A DNA stretch of 11,332 bases from positions 1-11,332 of the forward strand of contig JBEQBT010000097.1 of the NCBI GenBank assembly GCA_041639705.1. The letters are read 5' to 3'. A program made the position numbers and the translations under genes. Position 1 is the stretch's first letter. Each line of letters begins with the position of its first letter. The notes below the pieces were generated by a model, which saw nothing but the letters and a program-made list of their open reading frames with translations, searched no databases and was not told the DNA's origin. Origin of the DNA: JARDZI01 sp041639705. Lineage in GTDB: Bacteria > Bacillota > Clostridia > Clostridiales > Caloramatoraceae. Below, in pieces: positions 5,055 through 11,332 of this stretch.

Positions 5055-7418
5055 ATGAAGATACCATATAGGTGGCTTTTAGAATATGTAGATTTAAATA
5101 AGGATATTAAAGAGGTTGGTGATGCACTTACTCTATCAGGCTCTAAGGTTGAAGAGATTATTGAAAATGGTAAGGAAATTGATAGGGTTGTAACTGCAAA
5201 GTTAATAAAGCTTGAAAAGCATCCTGATGCGGATAAGCTTCAGATTTGCCAGGTTGATATTAAGGATGAGGTTATTCAAATTGTAACAGGGGCAACCAAT
5301 ATAAAAGTGGGAGACATTGTTCCTGCAGCTCTTCATGGCTCCAGTCTTGCTGGAGGAGTAAAAATTAAAAAGGGAAAGCTTAGGGGAGTTGAATCCAATG
5401 GCATGCTGTGCTCTGAAGCAGAGCTTGGAATTGCAGATGAGAGCTCAGTTCATGGAATAATGATACTTCCTGAAGATACTCCAATTGGGGTTGATATAAA
5501 GCAAATACTAGGACTTGATGGAGGGGTAATCGATTTTGAAATCACCTCTAACAGGGCAGATTGCTTTTCTATATATGGAATAGCAAGGGAAGCATCAGCA
5601 ACCTTTGATGTCACATTAATGCCCCTAGAGCTGAATTTTAATGGAAATAGTGATAATATAAATAACTATTTAAGTGTAGCTATAAAGGATGAACTATGTA
5701 GAAGATATATTGCAAAAATGGTTAGAAACGTTAAAATTAAGCCATCCCCAGATTGGATGCAGGAAAAACTTGAGGAAGCAGGAGTAAGAGCAATAAATAA
5801 CATGGTTGATATTACAAATTATGTTATGCTGGAGCTTGGCCAGCCATTACATGCATTTGACTATAGGGACATTGCTGATAAAAAAATCATTGTAAGACGT
5901 GCCGATAAAAATGAAAAGTTTAAGACACTTGACGGTAATGAAAGAACTTTAGATTCATCAATGCTAGTAATTGCAGATGAACAAAGGGCAGTTGGTGTTG
6001 CTGGAGTCATGGGTGGAGAAAACTCTGAGATAAAGGAGGATACAAATATAATAGTGTTTGAATCTGCAACCTTTAACGGTCCTAATATAAGAATAACCTC
6101 AAAAAAGCTAGGACTTAGAACTGAAGCATCCTCTAGGTTTGAAAAGGACCTAGACCCAAATCTTGCAGAAATAGCAATGAATAGAGTATGCCACCTTGTT
6201 GAATTATTAGATGCAGGAGAAGTTGTTGGAGGAGTTATTGATATATATCCAAATGTTGTGAATCCCCATAGAGTTAAAGTAGCCTCTAAATGGATAAATG
6301 ATTTCATAGGAATAAAAATTGATGCAAACCAGATGAAAGCAATGCTCAAACGACTTGGAATAAATGCAGAGGGAGAAGAAACACTAGATATTGAGGTACC
6401 TACATTTAGACAGGATGTAAAAATAAATCAGGATGTGGCAGAGGAAATCGCAAGATTATATGGATATGATAAAATTCCATCTGTTAAAATGTCAGGCGAA
6501 ACAGTTGAAGCTGTTTGGACAGAAGATCAAAAGCTAACTAAATTAGTTAAGAATACCATGACAGCTTCTGGACTATATGAAGCCCTAACATATTCCTTTG
6601 TAAGTCCTAGAGTATACGATAGTATAAATACACCTGCAGATGACATCATGAGGAATAATGTTGTTATTAGAAATCCACTTGGAGAGGATTTCAGTATAAT
6701 GAGAACCACCACCATACCCTCAATGCTTGAATTATTGGGAAGAAATTATTCAAGGGATAATAAGGATGTAGGCTTGTTTGAAATAGCAAGGGTTTATATA
6801 CCAGGGAATGAACAATTACCAGATGAAAGGGATAAATTAACCATTGGAATATATGGCAATATGGATTTTTACAACCTAAAGGGTATTATTGAGAATCTTC
6901 TTAATGAATTAGGAATTGAAAAAGCTGAATATGTAAAGGAGACTGAAAACCCAGCCTTCCACCCAGGACGTACAGCAAAGCTATTAATTAGAAAGCAGGC
7001 TGCTGGAGTTTTTGGAGAAGTCCATCCTGATGTTGCAGAAAACTATGGAATAGATGGAAGAGTATATATTGCAGAAATTGATTTAAGGCTTGTATTCCAG
7101 GCATCCAAAATGCAAAGGAAATACAAAGCTCTTCCAAAATATCCTGCTTCAGTAAGGGATATTGCAATGCTAATTTCAGAAGAGGTTCCTGTAGGGGAAA
7201 TTGATAATGTGATTAATAGAGCCGGCAAGGAGCTTATTGAAAAGGTTGAGCTATTTGATGTGTATAAGGGAAAGCAAATACCTGGGGGAATGAAGAGTGT
7301 TGCCTATTCAATAACCTATAGGGCAGAGAACAGAACCCTGAAGGATGAAGAAGTAAACAAGGTCCATGAAAAGGTTGTAAATGTTATTGTGGAGAAATTT
7401 GGGGCACAATTAAGGTAA
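5055..7418 (+). CDS. pheT: Phenylalanyl-tRNA synthetase beta subunit
   Basis: This is the tRNA-binding and editing subunit, 787 residues, normal for bacterial PheT. Domain order: N-terminal module 1-40; EMAP-like tRNA-binding OB fold about 42-150 (LEKHPDADKLQICQVD, GMLCSEAELG); B3/B4 editing domain about 212-385 (NNMVDITNYVMLELGQPLHA, ESATFNGPNIR, RTEASSRFEKDLDP); B5 domain about 402-472 ending NQDVAEEIARLYGYD with acidic metal-binding residues; a catalytic-like core about 480-675; and the C-terminal anticodon-binding FDX-ACB domain about 693-786 (KYPASVRDIAM, ENRTLKDEEV). The RBS AGGAGG (5039-5044) is 10 bases before the ATG. No frameshift or missing domain was seen. It ends the operon, with terminators immediately after. 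Confidence 0.97.
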   Translation: MKIPYRWLLEYVDLNKDIKEVGDALTLSGSKVEEIIENGKEIDRVVTAKLIKLEKHPDADKLQICQVDIKDEVIQIVTGATNIKVGDIVPAALHGSSLAGGVKIKKGKLRGVESNGMLCSEAELGIADESSVHGIMILPEDTPIGVDIKQILGLDGGVIDFEITSNRADCFSIYGIAREASATFDVTLMPLELNFNGNSDNINNYLSVAIKDELCRRYIAKMVRNVKIKPSPDWMQEKLEEAGVRAINNMVDITNYVMLELGQPLHAFDYRDIADKKIIVRRADKNEKFKTLDGNERTLDSSMLVIADEQRAVGVAGVMGGENSEIKEDTNIIVFESATFNGPNIRITSKKLGLRTEASSRFEKDLDPNLAEIAMNRVCHLVELLDAGEVVGGVIDIYPNVVNPHRVKVASKWINDFIGIKIDANQMKAMLKRLGINAEGEETLDIEVPTFRQDVKINQDVAEEIARLYGYDKIPSVKMSGETVEAVWTEDQKLTKLVKNTMTASGLYEALTYSFVSPRVYDSINTPADDIMRNNVVIRNPLGEDFSIMRTTTIPSMLELLGRNYSRDNKDVGLFEIARVYIPGNEQLPDERDKLTIGIYGNMDFYNLKGIIENLLNELGIEKAEYVKETENPAFHPGRTAKLLIRKQAAGVFGEVHPDVAENYGIDGRVYIAEIDLRLVFQASKMQRKYKALPKYPASVRDIAMLISEEVPVGEIDNVINRAGKELIEKVELFDVYKGKQIPGGMKSVAYSITYRAENRTLKDEEVNKVHEKVVNVIVEKFGAQLR

Positions 7419-7453
7419 TAGATTACAGTTTACTAAATACCAGAATAAATGTG

Positions 7454-7484
7454 GCTCCGTGAGAATGATTCTCTCGGAGCTTTT
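7454..7484 (+). terminator. Terminator after pheT
   Basis: GCTCCG (7454-7459) pairs with CGGAGC (7475-7480) below GAGA/TCTC, with one T-T mismatch, and a short TTTT (7481-7484) follows. It lies 36 bases after the pheT stop. Confidence 0.8.
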
Positions 7485-7515
7485 AAAAAAACTTATAGAG
7501 AAAAAGTTTTTTTAA
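7483..7515. terminator. AT-rich 12-bp perfect inverted repeat, likely second terminator
   Basis: TTAAAAAAACTT (7483-7494) and AAGTTTTTTTAA (7504-7515) are exact inverted repeats around a 9-base loop. It directly abuts the pheT terminator and supplies a run of seven T. It could act as a back-up terminator. The stem is weak because it is nearly all A-T. Confidence 0.45.
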
Positions 7516-7555
7516 TGGTAAAATAGTAATATTATATTATTTACATAATAAATGC

Positions 7556-7586
7556 AGGATTTTTGAAAAATGTGTAGAAGTATAAT
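7556..7586 (+). promoter_or_regulatory. Candidate zapA promoter (sigma-H-like, or TATAAT only)
   Basis: TATAAT (7581-7586) lies about 50 bases ahead of zapA but has no TTGACA-like -35 at normal spacing. AGGATTT (7556-7562) followed after 11 bases by GTAGAAG (7574-7580) resembles sigma-H promoters (AGGAnnT, RnnGAAT) with one mismatch in the second box. This is a visual match only. Confidence 0.3.
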
Positions 7587-7634
7587 CTATATATCACTAT
7601 AAATTACCATTATTAATTTGAAAGGGTGCATTGT

Positions 7635-8237
7635 ATGCCTAAGAATAAAGTAATCGTAAGGATAAATGGATCAGAATATACACTTATGGGTGAAGACTCT
7701 GAAGATTATTTATTCTCAATTGCCAACTATGTTGATAAAAAGGTTAAAGAGGTTTTAGTGAGTAATACAAAGCACAGCACGACCTCTGCTGCCGTTCTGA
7801 CTTCTCTTACTCTGGCAGATGACCTTTTCAAGGCAAGAAGAGAAATAGAATTGCATAAGAGCTCCTTAAGAGTACCGGAGGAGAAAATAAAAGAATTTCA
7901 AAAGGAATATGATCAACTTCAACTCGCTTACATGGGAGTTTGTAAAGAGTATGAGGAGTATAAGCAAATACAGGAAAACAAGGAAGAGGATTTAAACAAC
8001 CTGAAGGAAGAGTATAATAGAATTTATCTAAGCTTTATGGAAAAAAGTGACGAGTATGAAAGACTATTAAAGGAAAGCACATATGTGAAGGAGCAGAATC
8101 TGGCTCTTGAAAATAAATTACTAGAAAATGACACACATATTCAAAACCTTAAGGATCAACTTCTGGAAAATCAAATAGAGCTTGTAAAGGTACGAAAGGA
8201 TTACAAGGATATTCAATCAAAAAAAAGAAGCGTATAA
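7635..8237 (+). CDS. zapA: Cell division protein ZapA with long C-terminal coiled coil
   Basis: ZapA binds FtsZ and bundles protofilaments at the division ring. Residues 1-78 form the ZapA domain (VIVRINGSEYTLMGEDSEDY, then SIANYVDKKVKEV and the AAVLTSLTLADDLFKARRE helix). Residues about 82-195 are a long charged coiled coil rich in Glu, Lys and Leu. The 200-residue length exceeds the roughly 85-110 of Bacillus or E. coli ZapA but fits the longer clostridial type. ATG 7635 is chosen because AAAGGG (7621-7626) is 8 bases upstream; an in-frame GTG at 7626 overlaps that site. Position downstream of pheT is conserved in firmicutes. It is separated from pheT by terminators and followed by its own, so it is probably monocistronic. 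Confidence 0.92.
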   Translation: MPKNKVIVRINGSEYTLMGEDSEDYLFSIANYVDKKVKEVLVSNTKHSTTSAAVLTSLTLADDLFKARREIELHKSSLRVPEEKIKEFQKEYDQLQLAYMGVCKEYEEYKQIQENKEEDLNNLKEEYNRIYLSFMEKSDEYERLLKESTYVKEQNLALENKLLENDTHIQNLKDQLLENQIELVKVRKDYKDIQSKKRSV

Positions 8238-8260
8238 GGGTTTAGTCCCTTATTTTTTTT
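8234..8260 (+). terminator. Terminator overlapping the zapA stop
   Basis: ATAAGGG (8234-8240) pairs with CCCTTAT (8247-8253) over a 6-base loop, and the T-run continues to 8260. The zapA stop codon TAA lies in the left arm. Confidence 0.88.
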
Positions 8261-8292
8261 GCCAAATTCTATATACGATAAACATAAATAAA

Positions 8293-8322
8293 GAATTTAT
8301 GCACGTCTTTTGCCTATATAAT
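8293..8322 (+). promoter_or_regulatory. Candidate sporulation (sigma-E-like) promoter of the DUF11 gene
   Basis: GAATTTA (8293-8299), 15 bases, then TATATAAT (8315-8322) partly fits the sigma-E pattern (KMATATT, CATACANT; 5 of 7 and 6 of 8). TATAAT is included, but no TTGACA-like -35 lies at the right distance. This is weak, and is supported mainly by the kind of gene downstream. Confidence 0.25.
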
Positions 8323-8382
8323 AATATGTTTGTAACATTATGGAATTTTTGAATATTATATAGTAGAAAAGGAGATGATAAC

Positions 8383-9423
8383 ATGTTTCCACCCTTTATA
8401 CCCTATATTTTTAATGCAGCTTTTAATAATGTAAGCCCATGTTCTGTGGATGTAGTAGGAGATGCCACTCATCCAGCCTTAGAATATGGATTTAGTCCAA
8501 CTCATATTGCCTTCAGATTAAGATTAAACGGTGATCCACGAAAGAATAACCCACCAACTGCAATTGACGAATTCAGGTGGGGAGTGGAAATAAAAGATGC
8601 AAACGGCAACCTGCTGTTTACAGTAGAGGTAGATGGAAAAAATAACAGAAACTTTGTAGCAATCAGAAATTCCAGTTTCGTAGCTATTTACACCGAACCA
8701 ATTGCACTTGGAACCAATGTTGCTGTTACTCAAGTAGCAGGAATTGCTTCATGTAATGGTCAACCACCACCTGACCCAGACTTTTTACTAGATTTCCAGA
8801 TGCCACTTTCACAGTTTATAATAAACCACACAGTATTTGACTTAAGAGATGAGATAATTCAATTCTGTTTCTATACCACAACTTCCGATAATGATAATAA
8901 TATAAACAAGGAAAACCCTGATGACCAAATTCCACCTAGTAAATGCGGACCATTTATTAATGTGTCTTTAACACTAAAAAAGACGTGTCCAATATCTCCA
9001 GTAGGAGGCAGCTTTAAGGTAGGGGATTCTGTAACTATAACACTTAGTGTATCAAATACTTCTTCAGTAAATGCCACAAATGTTACAGTAGTTGATTTGC
9101 TAAATGTTCCTGCAGGTGTTACAATCAGCAGCCTTACAACGGTGCCTCTTGCTGCAACTATTGTTCCTCCAACAGGTCCATATGTAGGAAATGTTAATAT
9201 AACAACTACCTGGACTGGATTAACTATACCTGCAAATTCGGTTTTATTGCTGACCATTACCTTCACTATATTGGATGCACCTTTTCAAACAACAAATATT
9301 ACCAACCTAGACGCAGGAATTGGACAGTTAAGTGGTACAGATAATTTCAGATGTACTATACCTGTTGTAAAAGAAATTCCCCCTCCAATACGTGGAGTAA
9401 AATTTTATGATTTAAAAATCTAA
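8383..9423 (+). CDS. DUF11-domain protein, probable spore-surface or envelope structural protein
   Basis: This is a 346-residue protein of unknown function. Residues 1-190 form a beta-rich region I do not recognise as a family (FRLRLNGDPRK, FRWGVEIKDANGNLLFTVEV, DFLLDFQMPLSQF). Residues about 192-315 form a DUF11 domain (LKKTCPISPVGGSFKVGDSV, TLSVSNTSSVNATNVTVVD, LNVPAGVT), an Ig-like beta sandwich common in bacterial surface and spore proteins. There is no signal peptide, anchor or membrane segment, so it is not secreted by Sec; release within the mother cell would fit. Six cysteines (20, 124, 162, 188, 202, 324) are spread along it. ATG 8383 has AAAGGAG (8368-8374) 8 bases upstream. It converges with two SPOCS genes. 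From memory, DUF11 proteins have been described in clostridial spore appendages. The spore role is inferred. Confidence 0.75.
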   Translation: MFPPFIPYIFNAAFNNVSPCSVDVVGDATHPALEYGFSPTHIAFRLRLNGDPRKNNPPTAIDEFRWGVEIKDANGNLLFTVEVDGKNNRNFVAIRNSSFVAIYTEPIALGTNVAVTQVAGIASCNGQPPPDPDFLLDFQMPLSQFIINHTVFDLRDEIIQFCFYTTTSDNDNNINKENPDDQIPPSKCGPFINVSLTLKKTCPISPVGGSFKVGDSVTITLSVSNTSSVNATNVTVVDLLNVPAGVTISSLTTVPLAATIVPPTGPYVGNVNITTTWTGLTIPANSVLLLTITFTILDAPFQTTNITNLDAGIGQLSGTDNFRCTIPVVKEIPPPIRGVKFYDLKI

Positions 9424-9451
9424 GACTAAAGATTTAAAATAAATTTGAGAA

Positions 9452-9501
9452 GCATAATTGTAGAACTCCCACTTATAGAAGTGGGAGTTCTACAATTATG
9501 C
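9452..9501. terminator. 23-bp perfect hairpin between convergent genes, probable bidirectional terminator
   Basis: The arms 9452-9474 and 9479-9501 are exact reverse complements around the loop ATAG, with no mismatch. It lies between the DUF11 stop (9423) and the SPOCS stop (9531), which converge. Neither side has a T-run, so its stopping power is uncertain. Its inner part, ACTCCCACTT/AAGTGGGAGT, closely resembles the first hairpin of the 114-bp repeat. Confidence 0.7.
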
Positions 9502-9530
9502 AAAGTCATATGTCAAGAGAGGATATTTTT

Positions 9531-10118
9531 TTAGCAAACTTTTGGTCTTGTCTCCTGTCTTTCAATGCATACCTTTATAATGTCCTTCTCTACAAATTTC
9601 CATGCTACTGTTAAAGCTGGATTCTCTGGGTGTTTTCCAAAGTTTTGAGCTCTTTCAAATACTACACACATAACTTCAGCACCTACAACTCTAAAGCTTG
9701 CACCTATGGTTGCATCATCCCTGTCAATGAAACACTGGAATGGAATGTCATCAAAAATATCGATTGTATGGGTCCCAGGTCTTCCACATGCATCAACTGG
9801 TGTATAGGTTATCTTCTTATGAATTACACCACAGATAACTACTTTTTCTGGGCATACCTTTTCAACTACGGCTTCTACTGTTCTAATAGCAGTTACATCA
9901 TGGGTTCTGTCAATTAATGCAGGTGGTACAAGCTGTGTTTTATGGTCAATCATTAACTGACAGCAGGTTCTTGGATTGGGCTCTGGACAGTTGCCATTAG
10001 GTGGACAGTTAGTATGGTTGTCAACCAGATATGATGATTCCTTTGGTGTTTGTACAGGTAAACCAATTGGCGTTCCAATATTCCCATCTAAAAAACTATT
10101 ATTTTTAGGAGTTAACAT
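9531..10118 (-). CDS. Cysteine-rich SPOCS-domain (DUF3794) protein A, probable spore-envelope component
   Basis: The SPOCS domain is found in clostridial spore-envelope proteins such as SipL of Clostridioides difficile, where it mediates protein contacts. This 195-residue product has a Pro/Asn-rich N-terminal arm (1-45), then NPRTCCQLMIDHKTQLVPPA (48-67) and a single SPOCS domain about 75-187 (VEKVCPEKVVICGVIHKKIT, DDIPFQCFIDRDDA, VVGAEVMCV, EKDIIKVCIE). There are 11 cysteines (38, 44, 52, 53, 89, 96, 111, 129, 151, 184, 195), including a Cys-Cys pair. There is no signal peptide or LysM domain. ATG at 10118 has a strong AGGAGG (complement of 10128-10133) 9 bases upstream. It is paralogous to the gene at 10281-10745, which is on the same strand just upstream. 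The spore location is inferred from the domain. Confidence 0.82.
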   Translation of the reverse strand: MLTPKNNSFLDGNIGTPIGLPVQTPKESSYLVDNHTNCPPNGNCPEPNPRTCCQLMIDHKTQLVPPALIDRTHDVTAIRTVEAVVEKVCPEKVVICGVIHKKITYTPVDACGRPGTHTIDIFDDIPFQCFIDRDDATIGASFRVVGAEVMCVVFERAQNFGKHPENPALTVAWKFVEKDIIKVCIERQETRPKVC

Positions 10119-10152
10119 ATTTTAACACCTCCTTCTCTATATCTCCTGGTAC

Positions 10153-10179
10153 ATTATATGAGTAATTGTCGAAATATGT
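10153..10179 (-). promoter_or_regulatory. Candidate sigma-E-like promoter of SPOCS gene A
   Basis: On the minus strand ACATATT (10179-10173) and CATATAAT (10160-10153) match the sigma-E boxes at 6 of 7 and 7 of 8 positions. The 12-base spacer is shorter than the usual 14-15. The start site would fall about 27 bases before the ATG, just ahead of the RBS. TATAAT could instead be a sigma-A -10, but no good -35 is seen. Confidence 0.35.
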
Positions 10180-10228
10180 AATATAAAGTGCAAAAATATA
10201 GTATTTTTTTAGAAAACTAAAATAAGAA

Positions 10229-10281
10229 AACATTCGAAAGACCCACATGATTATAAACCTCATGTGGGTCTTTTGAATGTT
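10229..10281 (-). terminator. 22-bp stem terminator after SPOCS gene B
   Basis: Arms 10229-10250 and 10260-10281 pair over 22 positions with a single non-Watson-Crick (G-U) position and a 9-base loop. It touches the stop codon of the SPOCS gene. Reading leftward it is followed by a T-rich stretch (TTTTCTTATTTTAG). It separates the two SPOCS genes into distinct transcripts, unless read-through occurs. Confidence 0.8.
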
Positions 10282-10745
10282 TAACTTGCATCTGTTTCAA
10301 TGCATTTTCTTATACATATCTTAATAATATCCTTTTCTGCGAATTCATACACTAGACAAATTGGGTTTCCATAGTAATCATTGAATTTGTATAAATTATT
10401 TTCTTGTTCAAATATATTACAAAGTATTTCTGCACCTATTATTGTGAATTCATCATCCAGGTTAGCATCATCTCTGTCTATAAAACATTGGAAGGGAATA
10501 TCATCCTCTATTATCTTTTCTATTTCATACCAACCATCAGTTAATGATTTATATATTATTTTTCTTTTAAGCTTTCCAGCTATGATAACTTTTTCAGGAC
10601 AAACCTTTTCTATTAAAACCTCTATATTTTTAGTAACCTTAATTGTTGAACTTTTTGCAGGAGGGTATAGAGTTATTTTTTTCTCTATCATAATCTGACA
10701 GCATGTCTGTGGGTTTGAGACAGGGCATATGTTATATAAATCCAT
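10281..10745 (-). CDS. Cysteine-rich SPOCS-domain (DUF3794) protein B, paralogue of A
   Basis: This 154-residue protein has a very short N-terminal arm (DLYNICPVSNPQTCCQIMI), then a linker ending YPPA and one SPOCS domain about 38-146. Compared with protein A it keeps CP..NP.TCCQ, EKVCPEKV, the identical DDIPFQCFIDRDDA (81-94), IIGAEILC and EKDIIKICI. It has 9 cysteines (7, 15, 16, 49, 87, 109, 130, 144, 148), most aligned with those of A. No signal peptide or membrane segment is seen. ATG at 10745 is preceded by GGAGGAGGTG (complement of 10751-10760). It probably arose with A by tandem duplication. Its upstream region contains copy 2 of the 114-bp repeat, so a promoter beyond that repeat would place the repeat in its leader RNA. 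Function is unknown; a spore-envelope structural role is inferred. Confidence 0.82.
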   Translation of the reverse strand: MDLYNICPVSNPQTCCQIMIEKKITLYPPAKSSTIKVTKNIEVLIEKVCPEKVIIAGKLKRKIIYKSLTDGWYEIEKIIEDDIPFQCFIDRDDANLDDEFTIIGAEILCNIFEQENNLYKFNDYYGNPICLVYEFAEKDIIKICIRKCIETDAS

Positions 10746-10782
10746 TAAAGCACCTCCTCCTTATATAGTAAATTCTGCAATG

Positions 10783-10896
10783 TATCAATTTCTAAGACTC
10801 CACCTTCTATAAGGTGGAGTTACCATTTTTTGCTGCAGGTAGGGTAGAGTCCCCACCTGAAGTTTCGATGTTCAGCTTTAGCTGAGCGAGTTCACT
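10783..10896. repeat. 114-bp three-hairpin repeat, copy 2
   Basis: It aligns without gaps to 3122-3235 with 6 differences. Two changes fall in the middle hairpin and break pairs (CTGCAGGTAGGG against CCCCACCTGAAG), and one in the third stem gives a G-U pair. The first hairpin (ACTCCACCTT/AAGGTGGAGT) is unchanged. It lies in the space between the divergent SPOCS B gene and the partial gene at 11115, starting 37 bases beyond the SPOCS ATG. Confidence 0.85.
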
Positions 10897-11114
10897 CAAG
10901 TATGTTCTTCTATTATATAGTATGAAAATCATCATTAAATGTTACAAAACCAATAATTTAGCCGAAAAATTATTTTCTAATGTAAATAATAATTGCCATA
11001 AGGGTATTTTTATACAATATATTTAATAAAATGTAATTGCATCTGTTTTATATCAAAAAAGGAGTGAATAGCATACTTTATTGTAGGAATCAACTGGGTT
11101 GGAGGTGAGACAAA
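10897..11114. promoter_or_regulatory. AT-rich divergent intergenic region with weak promoter candidates
   Basis: No gene is seen here. On the minus strand ATTTAA-like and CATACTAT (10924-10917) boxes, or TATAAT (10917-10912), could start transcription towards SPOCS B through the repeat. On the plus strand TATACAAT (11011-11018) matches a sigma-E -10 at 7 of 8 positions but lacks a clear -35. A strong ribosome-binding-like AAAAAAGGAG (11055-11064) has no ATG, GTG or TTG at useful spacing that opens a gene. Confidence 0.3.
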
Positions 11115-11332
11115 TTGGATAGTATTAGCAGCCGGAATAAGGCTGTAAAAGAAAGTGATTTTCAACCTGTATTGAATCAGTCTGGTACTTCAAAATGTAG
11201 AGTTGGAGTACTGGCATATTGCACTGAATTTCTAGGAGTATTTGGAGCACAAAACACTGTAGATACTCCTGCAGCTGATGGTAGATTTATTTCAGTAACC
11301 CTTAAAGATGGAGATGTTGCAATGCCTACAGC
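11115..11332 (+). CDS. Start of an unrecognised protein (3' end outside window)
   Basis: An open frame of 72 codons runs to the window end from TTG 11115, which has GGAGGTGA (11101-11108) 6 bases upstream; an in-frame TGA at 11106 rules out an earlier start, and no ATG is available. The visible part begins MDSISSRNKAVKESDF and continues KCRVGVLAYCTEFLGVFGAQ, then a Gly/Asp/Thr-rich stretch typical of beta structure. It has two cysteines and no signal peptide. I do not recognise the family. Divergent placement from the SPOCS pair suggests a related spore-surface role, but this is only context. Confidence 0.65.
   Translation, partial: MDSISSRNKAVKESDFQPVLNQSGTSKCRVGVLAYCTEFLGVFGAQNTVDTPAADGRFISVTLKDGDVAMPT

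Noticed and set aside
8871..9266. Minus-strand frame of 131 codons opposite the DUF11 domain
   Set aside because: It is a shadow of the beta-rich DUF11 coding sequence; no RBS and no recognisable domain.
9630..9917. Plus-strand frame opposite SPOCS A
   Set aside because: It is a shadow; the minus-strand frame has clear SPOCS homology, a paralogue and a strong RBS.
10760..10788. TTGATA-N17-TATAAG on the minus strand as SPOCS B promoter, with the -35 supplied by the repeat edge
   Set aside because: The -10 touches the GGAGGAGGTG ribosome site, so a transcript starting there would lack it.

Overview
The window looks like chromosomal DNA of a low-GC, spore-forming Firmicute of the Clostridia type. 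The reasons are the AT-rich base composition, strong AGGAGG-type ribosome binding sites, the order ktrB-ktrA-rRNA methylase-pheS-pheT-zapA that is familiar from clostridia and bacilli, a T-box leader, and two SPOCS-domain (DUF3794) proteins, a domain tied to spore envelopes. The species cannot be named from the sequence.

Left part (1-2632): three co-directional, tightly spaced genes. The first two encode a Ktr-type potassium uptake system: the membrane subunit KtrB, cut by the window start at its first selectivity-filter loop, and the cytosolic nucleotide-binding gate KtrA. The third is a SPOUT/TrmH-family 2'-O-methyltransferase resembling the YsgA/RlmP group.

Middle part (2633-7630): a strong sigma-A promoter and a T-box leader with antiterminator and terminator precede ndk (nucleoside diphosphate kinase), then pheS and pheT (both subunits of phenylalanyl-tRNA synthetase). 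The leader senses uncharged tRNA, presumably tRNA-Phe, and would control all three genes. The gaps on both sides of ndk are full of small repeats: two TGTCATCCTGA-ended palindromic elements, one copy of a 114-bp three-hairpin repeat, and a 94-bp element with perfect 24-bp inverted ends just before pheS. ndk therefore looks like a guest inside a T-box/pheST unit. Two hairpins end the operon after pheT.

Right part (7635-11332): zapA (Z-ring-associated coiled-coil protein) has its own terminator. After it the content becomes spore-surface-like: a leaderless DUF11 protein on the plus strand, two paralogous cysteine-rich SPOCS proteins on the minus strand, and, diverging from them behind the second copy of the 114-bp repeat, the start of an unrecognised cysteine-containing protein cut by the window end. 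The idea that these four genes build a cross-linked spore coat, exosporium or appendage layer is an inference from domains and neighbourhood.

The observations most worth following are the 114-bp repeat and its covarying lead hairpin, the repeat-bracketed ndk inside the T-box operon, and the cysteine-rich SPOCS/DUF11 cluster. No transposase, CRISPR array, rRNA or tRNA gene was seen.
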